Of a DNA stretch of 64,000 bases, positions 18,993 through 28,782 are shown one piece after another; position 1 is the stretch's first letter, and each line of letters starts with the position of its first letter. The translations under genes and the position numbers were made by a program. The notes beneath the pieces are model-generated. The model did not search any database. It was not told where the DNA came from and saw only the letters and a program-made list of their open reading frames with translations. The DNA comes from Flavobacterium sp. (GTDB taxonomy: Bacteria > Bacteroidota > Bacteroidia > Flavobacteriales > Flavobacteriaceae), in contig JADKHM010000019.1 of NCBI GenBank assembly GCA_016721735.1, forward strand, positions 372,001 through 436,000, in the 5' to 3' direction.

Positions 18993-19010
18993 ATCACGCT
19001 AAAACAAATT

Positions 19011-19064
19011 AATCCGCTTGCTTTGACAAATTTTAATTTTTGTTAAATCAAGCGGATTTACTTT
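19011..19064 (+). terminator. Terminator after asd
   Basis: 10-bp perfect stem AATCCGCTTG/CAAGCGGATT separated by an AT-rich 28-base loop, followed by a T-rich run (CTTTTTTCTT). Confidence 0.65.
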
Positions 19065-19073
19065 TTTCTTAGC

Positions 19074-19081
19074 TACATTTG
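19074..19081 (+). promoter_or_regulatory. -7 promoter element upstream of the His-rich small gene
   Basis: TACATTTG, a full match to TAnnTTTG, only 6 nt before the ATG at 19088. A transcript from it would be nearly leaderless. Confidence 0.4.
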
Positions 19082-19087
19082 TTCTTG

Positions 19088-19435
19088 ATGAAGAAAAAGT
19101 ACATTTTTATCAATTTGAGTCTACTGTCTGTATTGTTATTTACAATGCTTGGACAGTCTATACACTCATTTGGTCATCTTCATCAGCTTTTGATCGAAAA
19201 GGAATGTCATCATAAGTACACTGGACAAACGGAAATTTCGCACCAACACCATCCTTTTGATCATTGTTTTGTTTGTGAATTTACGTTTGGAACATTTCTC
19301 TCTCCGAAGTATTATCAACTACAATTACATCCAGATTTTACCCCAACCTTGCAACTGTTTGGCAAGTTCGATCTTGTAATTGTACTGTTTAACAACCAAA
19401 ATTTTCTTCGCGGACCACCACAATTTATTGCTTAA
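19088..19435 (+). CDS. Small His/Cys-rich membrane-anchored protein beside a TonB receptor
   Basis: 115 residues from the ATG at 19088. An N-terminal hydrophobic segment (residues 4-22) acts as signal or anchor. A His-rich stretch follows (HSFGHLHQ, ECHHKYTGQ, SHQHHPFDH) and then a CxxC-like pair in HCFVCEF. It ends with an RGPP motif (FLRGPPQFIA). Small proteins of this style, related to DUF2946-like families, often sit before metal-linked TonB receptors. The next gene is such a receptor, 64 bp away on the same strand. A role in metal (Cu/Zn) sensing or binding is inferred from the ligands and context only. Confidence 0.6.
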   Translation: MKKKYIFINLSLLSVLLFTMLGQSIHSFGHLHQLLIEKECHHKYTGQTEISHQHHPFDHCFVCEFTFGTFLSPKYYQLQLHPDFTPTLQLFGKFDLVIVLFNNQNFLRGPPQFIA

Positions 19436-19499
19436 ATTATTTTATTGATTCTTCTTTCAAAGAGAAGAAAGTGATTTTTTAACAATAAACTTTTCTACT

Positions 19500-21707
19500 G
19501 TGAAAAATATATTTCTAGCCTTTTTTATAGGCCTTTCTGCTGTTGTCGCTGCACAAAATTCGATTACTGGAATCGTCGTTGACAACAAAAACCAACCCTT
19601 AAAAAACGTTTCTGTTTATGCACCAGAATTGCATAAAGGAACAACCACTGACGAAAACGGAAAATACAACTTGAACCGAATTCCATCTGGAACGTTTAAA
19701 TTGACTTTTGTTATGGTCGGTTATGCTACACAAAACAATACACTCGTAATCAAGGAATCTGAGAACACTTTAAATGTAATCTTGGAAGAAATGATCTTCC
19801 AAATGGACGAAGTAATTGTTTCTACTGCTTTCAATAAATTGCAATCGCAAAATGTGATGAAAGTCGATCATGCCAGTATCCGATCTTTGCAAGAAAATGG
19901 AAACGCAACACTCGTTGAAGGTATTGCCACCATGCCTGGCGTTTCACAAATATCGACAGGAACATCCATTGGAAAACCTGTTATTCGTGGACTTAGCGGA
20001 AATCGTGTTCTAGTATATTCGCAAGGTGTTCGAATTGAAAACCAACAATTTGGAGAGGAACACGGCCTAGGATTGAATGATTCAGGAATCGAGAGTGTCG
20101 AGGTTATCAAAGGACCTGCATCATTATTATACGGCTCTGACGCACTTGGTGGCGTCTTGTATTTTAATCCCGAAAAATTTGCCAACGCTCACACCAGCTC
20201 TACAAATTTCAGTCAACGTGTTTTTTCGAATACCATTGGAAGCAGCACTAATTTAGGATTTAAGACCTCTACAGAAAATTGGAAATTTTTGGGGAGAGGC
20301 AGCTACACGACGCACTCCGACTATCAAATTCCAGACGGAAAAAGAGTAACTAATACGAGATTCAACGAAACCGACTTTAAGACCGGAATTGGCTATAGTG
20401 ATGGCAAATTTTCGACTGTATTTCGATACAATTACAATAGTTTAGACATTGGAATTCCTGAAACTGGAGTGAGCGAGCAAACAAGTTCAAAAAAAACAGA
20501 CTTCCCTAAACAAGGAATTGAAAACCATTTGTTGAGTCTCAATTCGATTTTCTTTCTAGAAAACTCAAAGTTGGATGTCAATTTGGGTTTTATTGAAAAC
20601 GACAGAAAAGAATTTGAAGATAGCGAAAGCGCGAGTCTTTACATGATCTTGAAGACCTTTAATTACGATGTAAAGTACCATTTGCCTAGCATGGGAAAGT
20701 TGGAGTCTATTGTTGGTGTGCAAGGAATGATTCAAAACAATGCTAACTACGGTAGCGAGTACTTGATTCCAGATGCAACTACTTCTGACATTGGTGTTTT
20801 TGGCACATTTAATTATCAATGGAATTCGAGTGTCATACAAACTGGGTTTCGCTATGATACGAGAAACATCACGACGCAGAACTACGGTGCTTTAGGAGAA
20901 GAAGGTTCGTTTACGGCAATTACTAAAAACTACGAAAGCTTTAATGCTTCTGCGGGAGTCAAGACAAATTTTGGAGAGCAATTGACCTTCCGATTGAATC
21001 TAGCTTCTGGATTTCGGGCACCTAATTTAGCAGAATTAACTTCAAATGGCGTTCATGAAGGTTCCAATCGCTATGAAGTTGGAAATCCAAATTTGAAAAC
21101 CGAGCAAAACCTACAAACGGATATTAATCTCGAATATAATGCCAGCCACTTCGAGTTTTTTGTAAATGGATTTTATAACAAGATCAACAATTATATTTAT
21201 ACTTCCCCAACCGGTGACATTCGAGATGACAATGTAGTTTTTGATTATGTACAAAATAACGCGTACTTATTCGGTGGCGAAATTGGACTTCATTTTCACC
21301 CGCATCCTTTAGATTGGTTGCATTTTAATAGCAGCTTTGAATCGGTTACAGGAAAAAAAGCCAATGGCGACTACCTTCCGTTTATCCTAGCGAACAATTG
21401 GAACAATGCGATTAGAGTAGATTTCAAACAGGCCAAATGGCTCAGCGAAGGATATGCTAGTTTTGATATATCGCACACTTTTGACCAAAGAAATGTGAGC
21501 GGTTTTGAAACACAAACTAATGACTATACGCTATTGGGAATTGGATTAGGTGGTAAAGTCACTGTTGGGAAATCCAAATTTGACGTCAACCTCAACGGGA
21601 ATAACCTACTTGACAAGAAATATATTGCCCATTTATCGCGCTTGAAAACCGACGGCATTCCAAATATTGGAAGAAATATAGTTGTTGGCGTGTCTTTTTC
21701 AATTTGA
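19500..21707 (+). CDS. TonB-dependent outer-membrane receptor with N-terminal CarboxypepD-reg-like domain
   Basis: 735 residues starting at GTG (19500), with a signal peptide (about 1-19, VVAAQ). Residues 20-105 are a carboxypeptidase-regulatory-like beta sandwich (ITGIVVDNKNQPLKNVSVY), common in Bacteroidota receptors. The plug follows, with PVIRGLSGNRVLVY and GPASLLYGSDALGGV. The remainder is a 22-strand-type barrel with RLNLASGFRAPNLAEL and a final segment closing on VVGVSFSI. The substrate is not readable. The preceding His/Cys-rich protein hints at a metal or metallophore. There is no SusD partner, so a SusCD glycan role is unlikely. Confidence 0.88.
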   Translation: MKNIFLAFFIGLSAVVAAQNSITGIVVDNKNQPLKNVSVYAPELHKGTTTDENGKYNLNRIPSGTFKLTFVMVGYATQNNTLVIKESENTLNVILEEMIFQMDEVIVSTAFNKLQSQNVMKVDHASIRSLQENGNATLVEGIATMPGVSQISTGTSIGKPVIRGLSGNRVLVYSQGVRIENQQFGEEHGLGLNDSGIESVEVIKGPASLLYGSDALGGVLYFNPEKFANAHTSSTNFSQRVFSNTIGSSTNLGFKTSTENWKFLGRGSYTTHSDYQIPDGKRVTNTRFNETDFKTGIGYSDGKFSTVFRYNYNSLDIGIPETGVSEQTSSKKTDFPKQGIENHLLSLNSIFFLENSKLDVNLGFIENDRKEFEDSESASLYMILKTFNYDVKYHLPSMGKLESIVGVQGMIQNNANYGSEYLIPDATTSDIGVFGTFNYQWNSSVIQTGFRYDTRNITTQNYGALGEEGSFTAITKNYESFNASAGVKTNFGEQLTFRLNLASGFRAPNLAELTSNGVHEGSNRYEVGNPNLKTEQNLQTDINLEYNASHFEFFVNGFYNKINNYIYTSPTGDIRDDNVVFDYVQNNAYLFGGEIGLHFHPHPLDWLHFNSSFESVTGKKANGDYLPFILANNWNNAIRVDFKQAKWLSEGYASFDISHTFDQRNVSGFETQTNDYTLLGIGLGGKVTVGKSKFDVNLNGNNLLDKKYIAHLSRLKTDGIPNIGRNIVVGVSFSI

Positions 21708-21736
21708 TTTTTGAAAATAGCTATGGTTTAAAAAAT

Positions 21737-21770
21737 AAGAAAGAGCTCTACTTGAGTTCTTTCTTGTTTT
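21737..21770. terminator. Terminator between the convergent TonB receptor and mtgA
   Basis: 8-bp stem AAGAAAGA/TCTTTCTT with inner CTC/GAG pairing and a T-rich tail on the plus strand. It ends against the mtgA stop, so it serves mainly the receptor gene. Confidence 0.6.
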
Positions 21771-22449
21771 AATAATCTAATTTACCAACGTAATTCATCA
21801 GCTTTACAATGCGACCTTTCTTTCTGTTGATATAAGACGAAGAATTTGTCGCAGAAAATCTTCTCGGATTTGGCAGTATAGCGGCAATTCCAGCGGCTTC
21901 TTTCCGAGATAAGTCAGCGGCGTTTTTCCGATACCAATAATGCGCGGCTGCTTCGGCACCATATACGCCATTGCCCATTTCGATGCTATTAAGATAAACT
22001 TCCATGATGCGTTCTTTACCCCAAATTAATTCGATAAGGACGGTGAAGTAAGCTTCTAAACCTTTTCTGAGATAACTTCTGCCTTGCCAAAGAAAAACAT
22101 TTTTTGCCGTTTGCTGTGAAATGGTGCTTCCGCCTTTAAGTTTTTTCCCTTTTTCGTTGTCCTTCATTGCTTTTTGTATGGCATCAAAATCAAATCCGTG
22201 ATGGGTCAAAAAGTTGCCGTCTTCACTAGCTATAACAGCTTTTTGCATATTTGTTGAGATCCTCTCAAGCGGTTCCCAGTCATGGCTGCATACCATTTCT
22301 TTTCCATCTAGTTTATGCTCAATGGCTCGAGTTATCATGAGTGGAGTTATCGGAACCGGCAACCATTTAAAGACAATGACCGATAGGATTGAAAGTCCAA
22401 CGAACCACAAAAATAATTTCCACAAAAAACGAATAATCCTTTTAATCAT
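21769..22449 (-). CDS. mtgA: Monofunctional biosynthetic peptidoglycan transglycosylase
   Basis: 226 residues. One N-terminal TM helix (8-28) anchors a GT51 domain with catalytic Glu76 in ASEDGNFLTHHGFD and signature GGSTISQQTAKNVFLW, then LNSIEMGNGVYGAEAAA. No transpeptidase domain follows, as expected for MtgA. It polymerises lipid II glycan strands in the periplasm. The upstream FAD oxidoreductase gene ends 5 bp before its start, so the two form one transcript. Confidence 0.93.
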   Translation of the reverse strand: MIKRIIRFLWKLFLWFVGLSILSVIVFKWLPVPITPLMITRAIEHKLDGKEMVCSHDWEPLERISTNMQKAVIASEDGNFLTHHGFDFDAIQKAMKDNEKGKKLKGGSTISQQTAKNVFLWQGRSYLRKGLEAYFTVLIELIWGKERIMEVYLNSIEMGNGVYGAEAAAHYWYRKNAADLSRKEAAGIAAILPNPRRFSATNSSSYINRKKGRIVKLMNYVGKLDY

Positions 22450-22454
22450 AAACT

Positions 22455-23567
22455 CTATATTAAATCTGCTAATTCATTGCCAATAATACTTCCAATAGCC
22501 ACTCCCATTCCACCCAATCGAACGCCGCAATATACGTGCTCTGACAATTGGGATACGATCGGATTTTTTGAAGAACCTAATCCCATGATACCGCTCCAAC
22601 GATGTTCAATCTTGACCTCTTGGTTTGGCAAAATTACTTCTTTTAGTAGTTGCTCCAATCTATTTTGGATTATTTCACTTTGTCCAAATTCTGCAGTTGT
22701 TTCGCCCTTGAAGTCAAGATTCCTGCCTCCTCCTAATAGAATTCTATCCTCAAAATTTCTAAAATAGTAGTATCCTTTATCAATATGAAAAGTCCCCCTT
22801 ATATCTAGATTCGGAATAGGCTCAGTAATTAAGACTTGAGCTCGCGCAGGAACTACTTGATTTTTCGTTAAAGTATTTGCAAACCCGTTGGTCGCGAAGA
22901 GCAATTTTTTTGTCATAAAGCCAAAATCATCTAGTGCCACTTTTACACCTTCTACTTTTTCCTCGTAAGCAGTCACAGTTTGTTGATTTAATATCAATAT
23001 ATCATTTGCAATTGCTTTCTTAAGCAAAGCCTGCATCATGTTGCCTGTGTCAATTTGCGCTTCAAACGGATTAAAAATGAGATACTCGTGAATTCCATTA
23101 AAACTGAACCGATCGATTTCTTTGCAAAACACATCTGCTTTGAAAAAAGGTTTGAGAATTTCATTGATGAAAGACATCCTTGACAAACAATCACTATAGG
23201 AGCTGTCATCTTCTTTTAGAAATAATTCGTATCCGCCAAATGGCTTAAAGTCTATGCTCTCATCGGTCAGATTCTTGCGAAGTAATTGCAAGCCATTCCA
23301 TCTTTTTTGAATAAGTTGAATCACTTCTTCCTCAGAATGTGATTTCAAATCGTCTATAATTTCCGACAAACTTCCAAAACATGCAAATCCAGCGTTTTTT
23401 GTGCTTGCTCCTTGGGGAAGCATTCCTTTTTCTAGGATTAAAATCTTGCTGCTGGGAAAACGTTCACGTAGTCGTAACGCTGCATGCAATCCGACAATAC
23501 CACTTCCAACGACGGTATAATCTATGTTAGAAAACCAGTTCTTAAGCTCCCAATAACTCAAGTTCAT
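22455..23567 (-). CDS. FAD-dependent amino-acid oxidase-like (DAO family) oxidoreductase
   Basis: 370 residues. The Rossmann motif VVGSGIVGLHAALRLRE (residues 19-35) binds FAD, with ILEKG as the ribose-binding acid. The DAO substrate domain is in the middle, and GGMGVAIG near the C-terminus is the second FAD contact. NAGFACFGS follows the family's usual early Gly-rich loop. Relatives oxidise secondary or D-amino acids (glycine oxidase, sarcosine oxidase). The natural substrate is not clear. No export signal is seen. The gene is co-transcribed with mtgA. Confidence 0.8.
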   Translation of the reverse strand: MNLSYWELKNWFSNIDYTVVGSGIVGLHAALRLRERFPSSKILILEKGMLPQGASTKNAGFACFGSLSEIIDDLKSHSEEEVIQLIQKRWNGLQLLRKNLTDESIDFKPFGGYELFLKEDDSSYSDCLSRMSFINEILKPFFKADVFCKEIDRFSFNGIHEYLIFNPFEAQIDTGNMMQALLKKAIANDILILNQQTVTAYEEKVEGVKVALDDFGFMTKKLLFATNGFANTLTKNQVVPARAQVLITEPIPNLDIRGTFHIDKGYYYFRNFEDRILLGGGRNLDFKGETTAEFGQSEIIQNRLEQLLKEVILPNQEVKIEHRWSGIMGLGSSKNPIVSQLSEHVYCGVRLGGMGVAIGSIIGNELADLI

Positions 23568-23752
23568 AATACTACATTTTTTATGAATCTACTTTCATTC
23601 GAAATCTAAATGTAAGAAAACCTCACGCTAAATTTACATAAAACACATGTTTATAATTAAATAATTACGCATTTCTCAAAAGAAGTTGAATATTTTTATC
23701 TAATTGTTGATTAATTTACCTCTTTTGTTAACAATGAATTAGAAAATAACTC

Positions 23753-23760
23753 TACATTTG
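23753..23760 (+). promoter_or_regulatory. -7 promoter element for the secreted metalloprotease
   Basis: TACATTTG, a full match to TAnnTTTG, 34 nt before the ATG. A TTTG lies upstream at 23724-23727, but the spacing (25) is longer than the usual 19-20. Confidence 0.5.
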
Positions 23761-23794
23761 TTTTCTTTTTTTAACCAAAACTACATTTTCGATT

Positions 23795-26700
23795 ATGAAA
23801 AACAAATTACTTTCGATTGCGATGATTGCAATCACAAGTTTTTCCGTTGCCCAATCAGGAAAAGCTTTATGGAAAGCAACTGCAAAAAGATCTGATGCGG
23901 TTACTTTTGCAAACAAACAAACCTTATTAAGTCCACGATTATTCGAATTAGATGCTACTCAATTAAAGCAGGAATTAACAAATGCTCCTCAGCGTTTTGC
24001 TTCTAACGGTACTTCTAATATCGTTGTAAAATTCCCAAATGCAAGTGGACAAATGGAACAATTTAGAGTTCAAGAGTCTTCTAACATGGATCCTCAATTG
24101 GCGGCGCGCTATCCGGAAATTAAATCATACATTGGCCAAGGGGTAGAAAATCCTTCCTCTACAATTTACTTCAGTTTATCTCCATTAGGTTTGCAAACCA
24201 TGGTAATTAGAGCGGATCAATCTGCCGAGTTCATTGAGCCTTATACTACAGACTTGAGCTCGTATGCTGTTTATAGAAAATCAGACAAAACGGCAAATCT
24301 AAATCGTTTTGAATGCAAAGTCATTTCTGACAACATTGACGCTGTAACCATTTCCGCAGCAAGACCTAATGCGGACGACGCTATCTTACGTACTTTCCGT
24401 TTAGCAATGTCTTGCACAGGAGAATATACTGCCTACTTCGGTGGTACAAAAGCGTTGGCATTGGCAGCAATCAATAATACAATGACACGCGTTAATGGTG
24501 TTTTTGAGAAAGACTTTGGTGTTCGTATGAGTCTAATAGCAAACACAGATTTAGTAATTTACACAAGCGCGTCAGCAGACCCATATTCGGCTGCTTCTGG
24601 TATGTCTAGTTGGAATTCTCAGTTGCAATCCACATTAACCTCAGTAATTGGCGAAGCAAATTATGATGTGGGTCATTTATTTGGTGCTTCTGGCGGTGGC
24701 GGGAACGCCGGTTGTATAGGTTGCGTTTGTGTCAATGGTTCAAAAGGCAGTGGAATTACTTCTCCTGCTGACAACATTCCTCAAGGAGATAATTTCGATA
24801 TTGATTATGTAGCACATGAGTTAGGTCACCAATTTGGAGCTAATCATACATGGACACATGGAGGAAACGAAGGAGCTGGTGTTCAAATGGAGCCAGGTTC
24901 AGGATCAACAATTATGGGTTATGCAGGAATCACTTCATTAGACGTACAACCGCACTCTGACGCTTACTTTCATGCTGTTAGTATTCAGCAAGTAACGAAT
25001 AATATTAAAGCAAAAACTTGTCAAACTAACACTGCTACGGGAAATGCTGTTCCAACAGCGAATGCAGGATTAGATTACACCGTTCCAAAAAGCACTCCTT
25101 TTATGCTTTCTGGTACGGCAACAGACGCGAATGGTGATGCATTGACTTACAATTGGGAGCAAATGGATTCTCAAACAAATGCAACTGTACCAAGTGCAAC
25201 AAAAACTTCAGGAGTAAACTTTAGATCATACAGTTCATCAACTTCTCCTACAAGATATTTCCCAAGAATGGCTTCTGTTTTAACTGGAGCAACAACTACT
25301 GCTGGAACTGAATTGACGGTAGAAGCATTGCCTTCTGTAGCAAGAACATTAAATTTCAGAATGACTGTTAGAGACAATAGAGCTGGCGGACCTGCAAACA
25401 ACAGTGATGATATGATTGTAACTGTAAATGCAACTGCAGGACCTTTTTCAGTTACCTCACCGAACACTGCAGTCTCTTACGCTGGAGGGTCTTCACAAAC
25501 AATTACTTGGGCTGTGGCAGGAACTACTGCTAACGGCGTTAATTGTGCGAATGTAGATATCTTAATTTCTACAAACGGTGGAACTACTTGGTCGACATTA
25601 CTTGCAGCTACTCCAAATGACGGAACTCAAGCAGTAACAATTCCTAATACGCCGGGAACAACAAATAGAATTATGGTAAAAGGAAACAATCATATATTCT
25701 TTGATGTTTCTAACACTAACTTTACTATTACCGCTGGATCTACGGATACTGTTGCACCAACAGCGCCAACTTTGGCAGCTTCTGGAACAACACAAACGAC
25801 AACCAACTTATCGTGGTCAGGTGCTACTGACAATGTTGCGGTAACAGGTTATGACGTTTATAGAGGAGCTACTTTAATCGCTTCAACTGCTTCAACAACA
25901 TACGCTGTAACTGGTTTAGTTGCGTCTACAAGTTATACATTTACAGTTAGAGCTAAAGATGCTGCTGGAAATACTTCAATAGCTAGCAACGTCGTAAGTG
26001 TAACAACTTTAGCTCCTGCTCCAGACACAACTGCTCCGACAGCACCAACATTGGCAGCTTCTGGAACTACAACTACTTCAACTAATTTATCTTGGTCAGG
26101 TGCAACAGACAATGTCGCTGTTACAGGTTATGATGTATTTAGAAATGGGGTTTTATTAGGATCGACTACTACTGCAACAACATTTGCGGTTACAGGATTA
26201 GCTTCTTCAACAACATTTGCTTTTACAGTGAAAGCTAAAGATGCTGCTGGAAATAGTTCACTTGCGAGTAATTCAGTTAATGTAACTACTCTAACGCCTG
26301 ATACAACTGCACCTTCTGCTCCAACATTATCAGCTTCTGGAACAACTTCTTCTGGAACAACTTTATCTTGGACAGCAGCTACAGATAATGTTGCAGTTAC
26401 GGGATATAATGTTTACAGAGGAACAACGTTATTAGGTTCAACCACTACCGCAACAACTTATGCTGTAACTGGATTAACTGCTTCTACTGCATACACTTTC
26501 TACGTTCAAGCTAGAGATGCTGCAGGAAATGTTTCTCTTGCAAGCAATACAGTTAGTGTCACAACCTTGGCTACAACTGTTACTTATTGTACTTCTTCTG
26601 CAACAACAACGACGGATGAGAGAATTGGAAGAGTTCAATTTGGAACTATAAACAATGCTTCTACGGGAACGGCTGGATACGAAAATTTTACAGCAATTTC

Positions 26701-27265
26701 AACAAATGCAGTTCCAGGAACAGCCTATACAATAACTGTTACACCTTTCTGGCCAAGTACAGTTTGGACAGAAGGATATGCTGTTTGGATTGATTACAAC
26801 AACAATGGCGTATTTACAGATGCTGGAGAACTTGTTTTCTCAAAAGCAACCTCTAAAGTGACTCCAGCGACAGGTACGGTTACTATTCCTGCCGGAACTT
26901 CTTTAGGTTCAAAAAGAATGAGAGTTTCGATGAAGTATAATGCGATTCCAACATCTTGTGGTTCATTCACTTATGGACAAGTAGAAGATTATACTGTAAA
27001 TATTACTTCGGTAGCAAGAGAAGTGGATTCAGCGTCTGAAAACTTATCAATAAGCGTATATCCAAATCCAGTAAACGGAACTGTTTTATATGTTTCTCCA
27101 ATTGAAAATGCCTCTTATAGAGTATTAAATATGGTTGGACAAGAAATTGCAAAAGGAAACATCATTAATAATGAAATCCCAGTTGCCAACATCAGTACTG
27201 GATCTTATTTGCTAGAAGTTACGTCTAATCAAAAATCAGTGATTAAGCGTTTTATCAAACAATAA
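23795..27265 (+). CDS. Secreted reprolysin-like zinc metalloprotease with FN3 repeats, GEVED domain and T9SS sorting tail
   Basis: 1156 residues with a signal peptide (about 1-19). A propeptide-like region is followed by the catalytic domain with HELGHQFGANH (His341, Glu342, His345, His351) and a Met-turn STIMGYAG. A PKD-like segment follows, then three fibronectin-III modules starting near residues 652, 745 and 837, each opening with a TAPxAPTLxASGTT pattern. A GEVED domain (YGQVEDYTVNI) comes next, and a type A T9SS C-terminal domain (SVYPNPVNGT to SVIKRFIKQ) from about 1085. This is an exported, surface-attached or released protease. The FN3 modules are close copies at protein level, suggesting internal duplication. 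Confidence 0.92.
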   Translation: MKNKLLSIAMIAITSFSVAQSGKALWKATAKRSDAVTFANKQTLLSPRLFELDATQLKQELTNAPQRFASNGTSNIVVKFPNASGQMEQFRVQESSNMDPQLAARYPEIKSYIGQGVENPSSTIYFSLSPLGLQTMVIRADQSAEFIEPYTTDLSSYAVYRKSDKTANLNRFECKVISDNIDAVTISAARPNADDAILRTFRLAMSCTGEYTAYFGGTKALALAAINNTMTRVNGVFEKDFGVRMSLIANTDLVIYTSASADPYSAASGMSSWNSQLQSTLTSVIGEANYDVGHLFGASGGGGNAGCIGCVCVNGSKGSGITSPADNIPQGDNFDIDYVAHELGHQFGANHTWTHGGNEGAGVQMEPGSGSTIMGYAGITSLDVQPHSDAYFHAVSIQQVTNNIKAKTCQTNTATGNAVPTANAGLDYTVPKSTPFMLSGTATDANGDALTYNWEQMDSQTNATVPSATKTSGVNFRSYSSSTSPTRYFPRMASVLTGATTTAGTELTVEALPSVARTLNFRMTVRDNRAGGPANNSDDMIVTVNATAGPFSVTSPNTAVSYAGGSSQTITWAVAGTTANGVNCANVDILISTNGGTTWSTLLAATPNDGTQAVTIPNTPGTTNRIMVKGNNHIFFDVSNTNFTITAGSTDTVAPTAPTLAASGTTQTTTNLSWSGATDNVAVTGYDVYRGATLIASTASTTYAVTGLVASTSYTFTVRAKDAAGNTSIASNVVSVTTLAPAPDTTAPTAPTLAASGTTTTSTNLSWSGATDNVAVTGYDVFRNGVLLGSTTTATTFAVTGLASSTTFAFTVKAKDAAGNSSLASNSVNVTTLTPDTTAPSAPTLSASGTTSSGTTLSWTAATDNVAVTGYNVYRGTTLLGSTTTATTYAVTGLTASTAYTFYVQARDAAGNVSLASNTVSVTTLATTVTYCTSSATTTTDERIGRVQFGTINNASTGTAGYENFTAISTNAVPGTAYTITVTPFWPSTVWTEGYAVWIDYNNNGVFTDAGELVFSKATSKVTPATGTVTIPAGTSLGSKRMRVSMKYNAIPTSCGSFTYGQVEDYTVNITSVAREVDSASENLSISVYPNPVNGTVLYVSPIENASYRVLNMVGQEIAKGNIINNEIPVANISTGSYLLEVTSNQKSVIKRFIKQ

Positions 27266-27279
27266 GAATTCAATTAACA

Positions 27280-27314
27280 TAAAAAAGCCATCTCAATGAG
27301 ATGGCTTTTTTTAT
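27280..27314. terminator. Bidirectional terminator between the protease gene and accC
   Basis: 9-bp perfect stem AGCCATCTC/GAGATGGCT, loop AAT, flanked by six A on one side and seven T on the other, between convergent genes. Confidence 0.85.
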
Positions 27315-27340
27315 TCCTATAATTTAATAACTATATTATC

Positions 27341-28687
27341 TTATTCTGGATCATTCATTTTAAATGATTCCATAAAAGCAGTGGTATAGTTTCCTGCAAC
27401 GTAATTTGGCTCATCCATTAATTGTCTGTGAAATGGAATTGTAGTCTTAATCCCTTCTATAACGAATTCGTCTAAAGCACGTTTCATTTTATTTATAGCC
27501 TCTTCTCTAGTTTGCGCAGTTGTAATCAACTTTGCAATCATAGAGTCATAATTTGGTGGTATTGTATAGCCCGCATAAACATGCGTATCTAAACGCACTC
27601 CGTGTCCGCCTGGCGCATGAAGTGTTGTAATTTTTCCTGGAGATGGACGGAAATCGTTATAAGGATCTTCCGCATTGATTCGGCATTCAATGGCATGCAA
27701 ATTTGGAAAATAGTTCTTGCCAGAAATTGGAATTCCTGCTGCAACCATTATCTGCTCACGAATTAAGTCATAATCAATGACTTGTTCTGTGATTGGATGT
27801 TCAACCTGAATTCTGGTATTCATCTCCATAAAGTAAAAGTTACGGTGCTTATCTACTAAGAACTCAACCGTTCCCGCTCCTTCATATTTAATATACTCTG
27901 CTGCTTTCACAGCTGCTTCTCCCATTTTATTTCGCAACTCATCAGTCATAAAAGGAGATGGTGTTTCTTCTGTCAATTTTTGATGACGACGCTGAACAGA
28001 ACAATCTCTTTCTGAAAGATGGCATGCTTTCCCATAAGAGTCACCCACAACTTGAATCTCGATATGACGGGGTTCTTCAATTAATTTTTCGAGATACATA
28101 CCGTCGTTTCCGAAGGCTGCTGCCGATTCTTGACGAGCACTTTCCCATGCCTTCAGTAAATCCTCCTCTTGCATTACCGCTCTCATTCCTTTTCCGCCAC
28201 CACCTGCAGTAGCTTTTAACATCACTGGGTAGCCAAATTCTTTGGCAATAGACGCAGCTTGCTCGTAGGACTCAAGTATTCCTTCAGATCCTGGAACACA
28301 TGGTACGCCAGCCGCCTTCATCGTTGCTTTCGCAGAAGCTTTATCTCCCATTCGGTCAATCATTTCTGGTGAAGCACCGATAAACTTTATTCCGTGTTCT
28401 TGGCAAATTTTTGAAAACTTAGCATTTTCCGAAAGAAAACCATATCCTGGATGAATAGCGTCCGCATTGGTAATTTCAGCGGCGGCTATTATGTTTGACA
28501 TTTTTAAATACGAGAGATTACTTGGTGGAGGCCCAATACAAACAGCCTCATCTGCAAACTTAACATGCAAACTTTCGGCGTCAGCTGTTGAATAGACTGC
28601 AACCGTTTTAATCCCCATCTCTCTGCAAGTACGAATGACACGAAGTGCTATTTCGCCTCTATTTGCAATTAATATTTTTTTAAACAT
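27341..28687 (-). CDS. accC: Acetyl-CoA carboxylase, biotin carboxylase subunit
   Basis: 448 residues. The N-terminal fold is KKILIANRGEIALRVIRTCRE. The ATP-grasp region has KATAGGGGKGMR, ERDCSVQRRHQKLTEETP and the biotin/bicarbonate site EMNTRIQVEHPITE. The length matches AccC of other bacteria. It carboxylates biotin on AccB as the first half-reaction of malonyl-CoA synthesis. It is the last gene of the fabH-accB-accC run on the minus strand. Confidence 0.96.
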   Translation of the reverse strand: MFKKILIANRGEIALRVIRTCREMGIKTVAVYSTADAESLHVKFADEAVCIGPPPSNLSYLKMSNIIAAAEITNADAIHPGYGFLSENAKFSKICQEHGIKFIGASPEMIDRMGDKASAKATMKAAGVPCVPGSEGILESYEQAASIAKEFGYPVMLKATAGGGGKGMRAVMQEEDLLKAWESARQESAAAFGNDGMYLEKLIEEPRHIEIQVVGDSYGKACHLSERDCSVQRRHQKLTEETPSPFMTDELRNKMGEAAVKAAEYIKYEGAGTVEFLVDKHRNFYFMEMNTRIQVEHPITEQVIDYDLIREQIMVAAGIPISGKNYFPNLHAIECRINAEDPYNDFRPSPGKITTLHAPGGHGVRLDTHVYAGYTIPPNYDSMIAKLITTAQTREEAINKMKRALDEFVIEGIKTTIPFHRQLMDEPNYVAGNYTTAFMESFKMNDPE

Positions 28688-28728
28688 CTTGTAAAATTAG
28701 ATAGTTAGACAAATTGATTGTTGGATTA

Positions 28729-28773
28729 TTAGATTATCATAAAAGTTAAACTTCAAATAAAATAATAATCTAA
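28729..28773 (-). repeat. Inverted repeat in the accB-accC gap
   Basis: 9-bp arms TTAGATTAT/ATAATCTAA with a 27-base AT-rich loop between accB and accC. It could modulate read-through or mRNA stability. There is no T-run. Confidence 0.35.
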
Positions 28774-28782
28774 GAATCTAAA

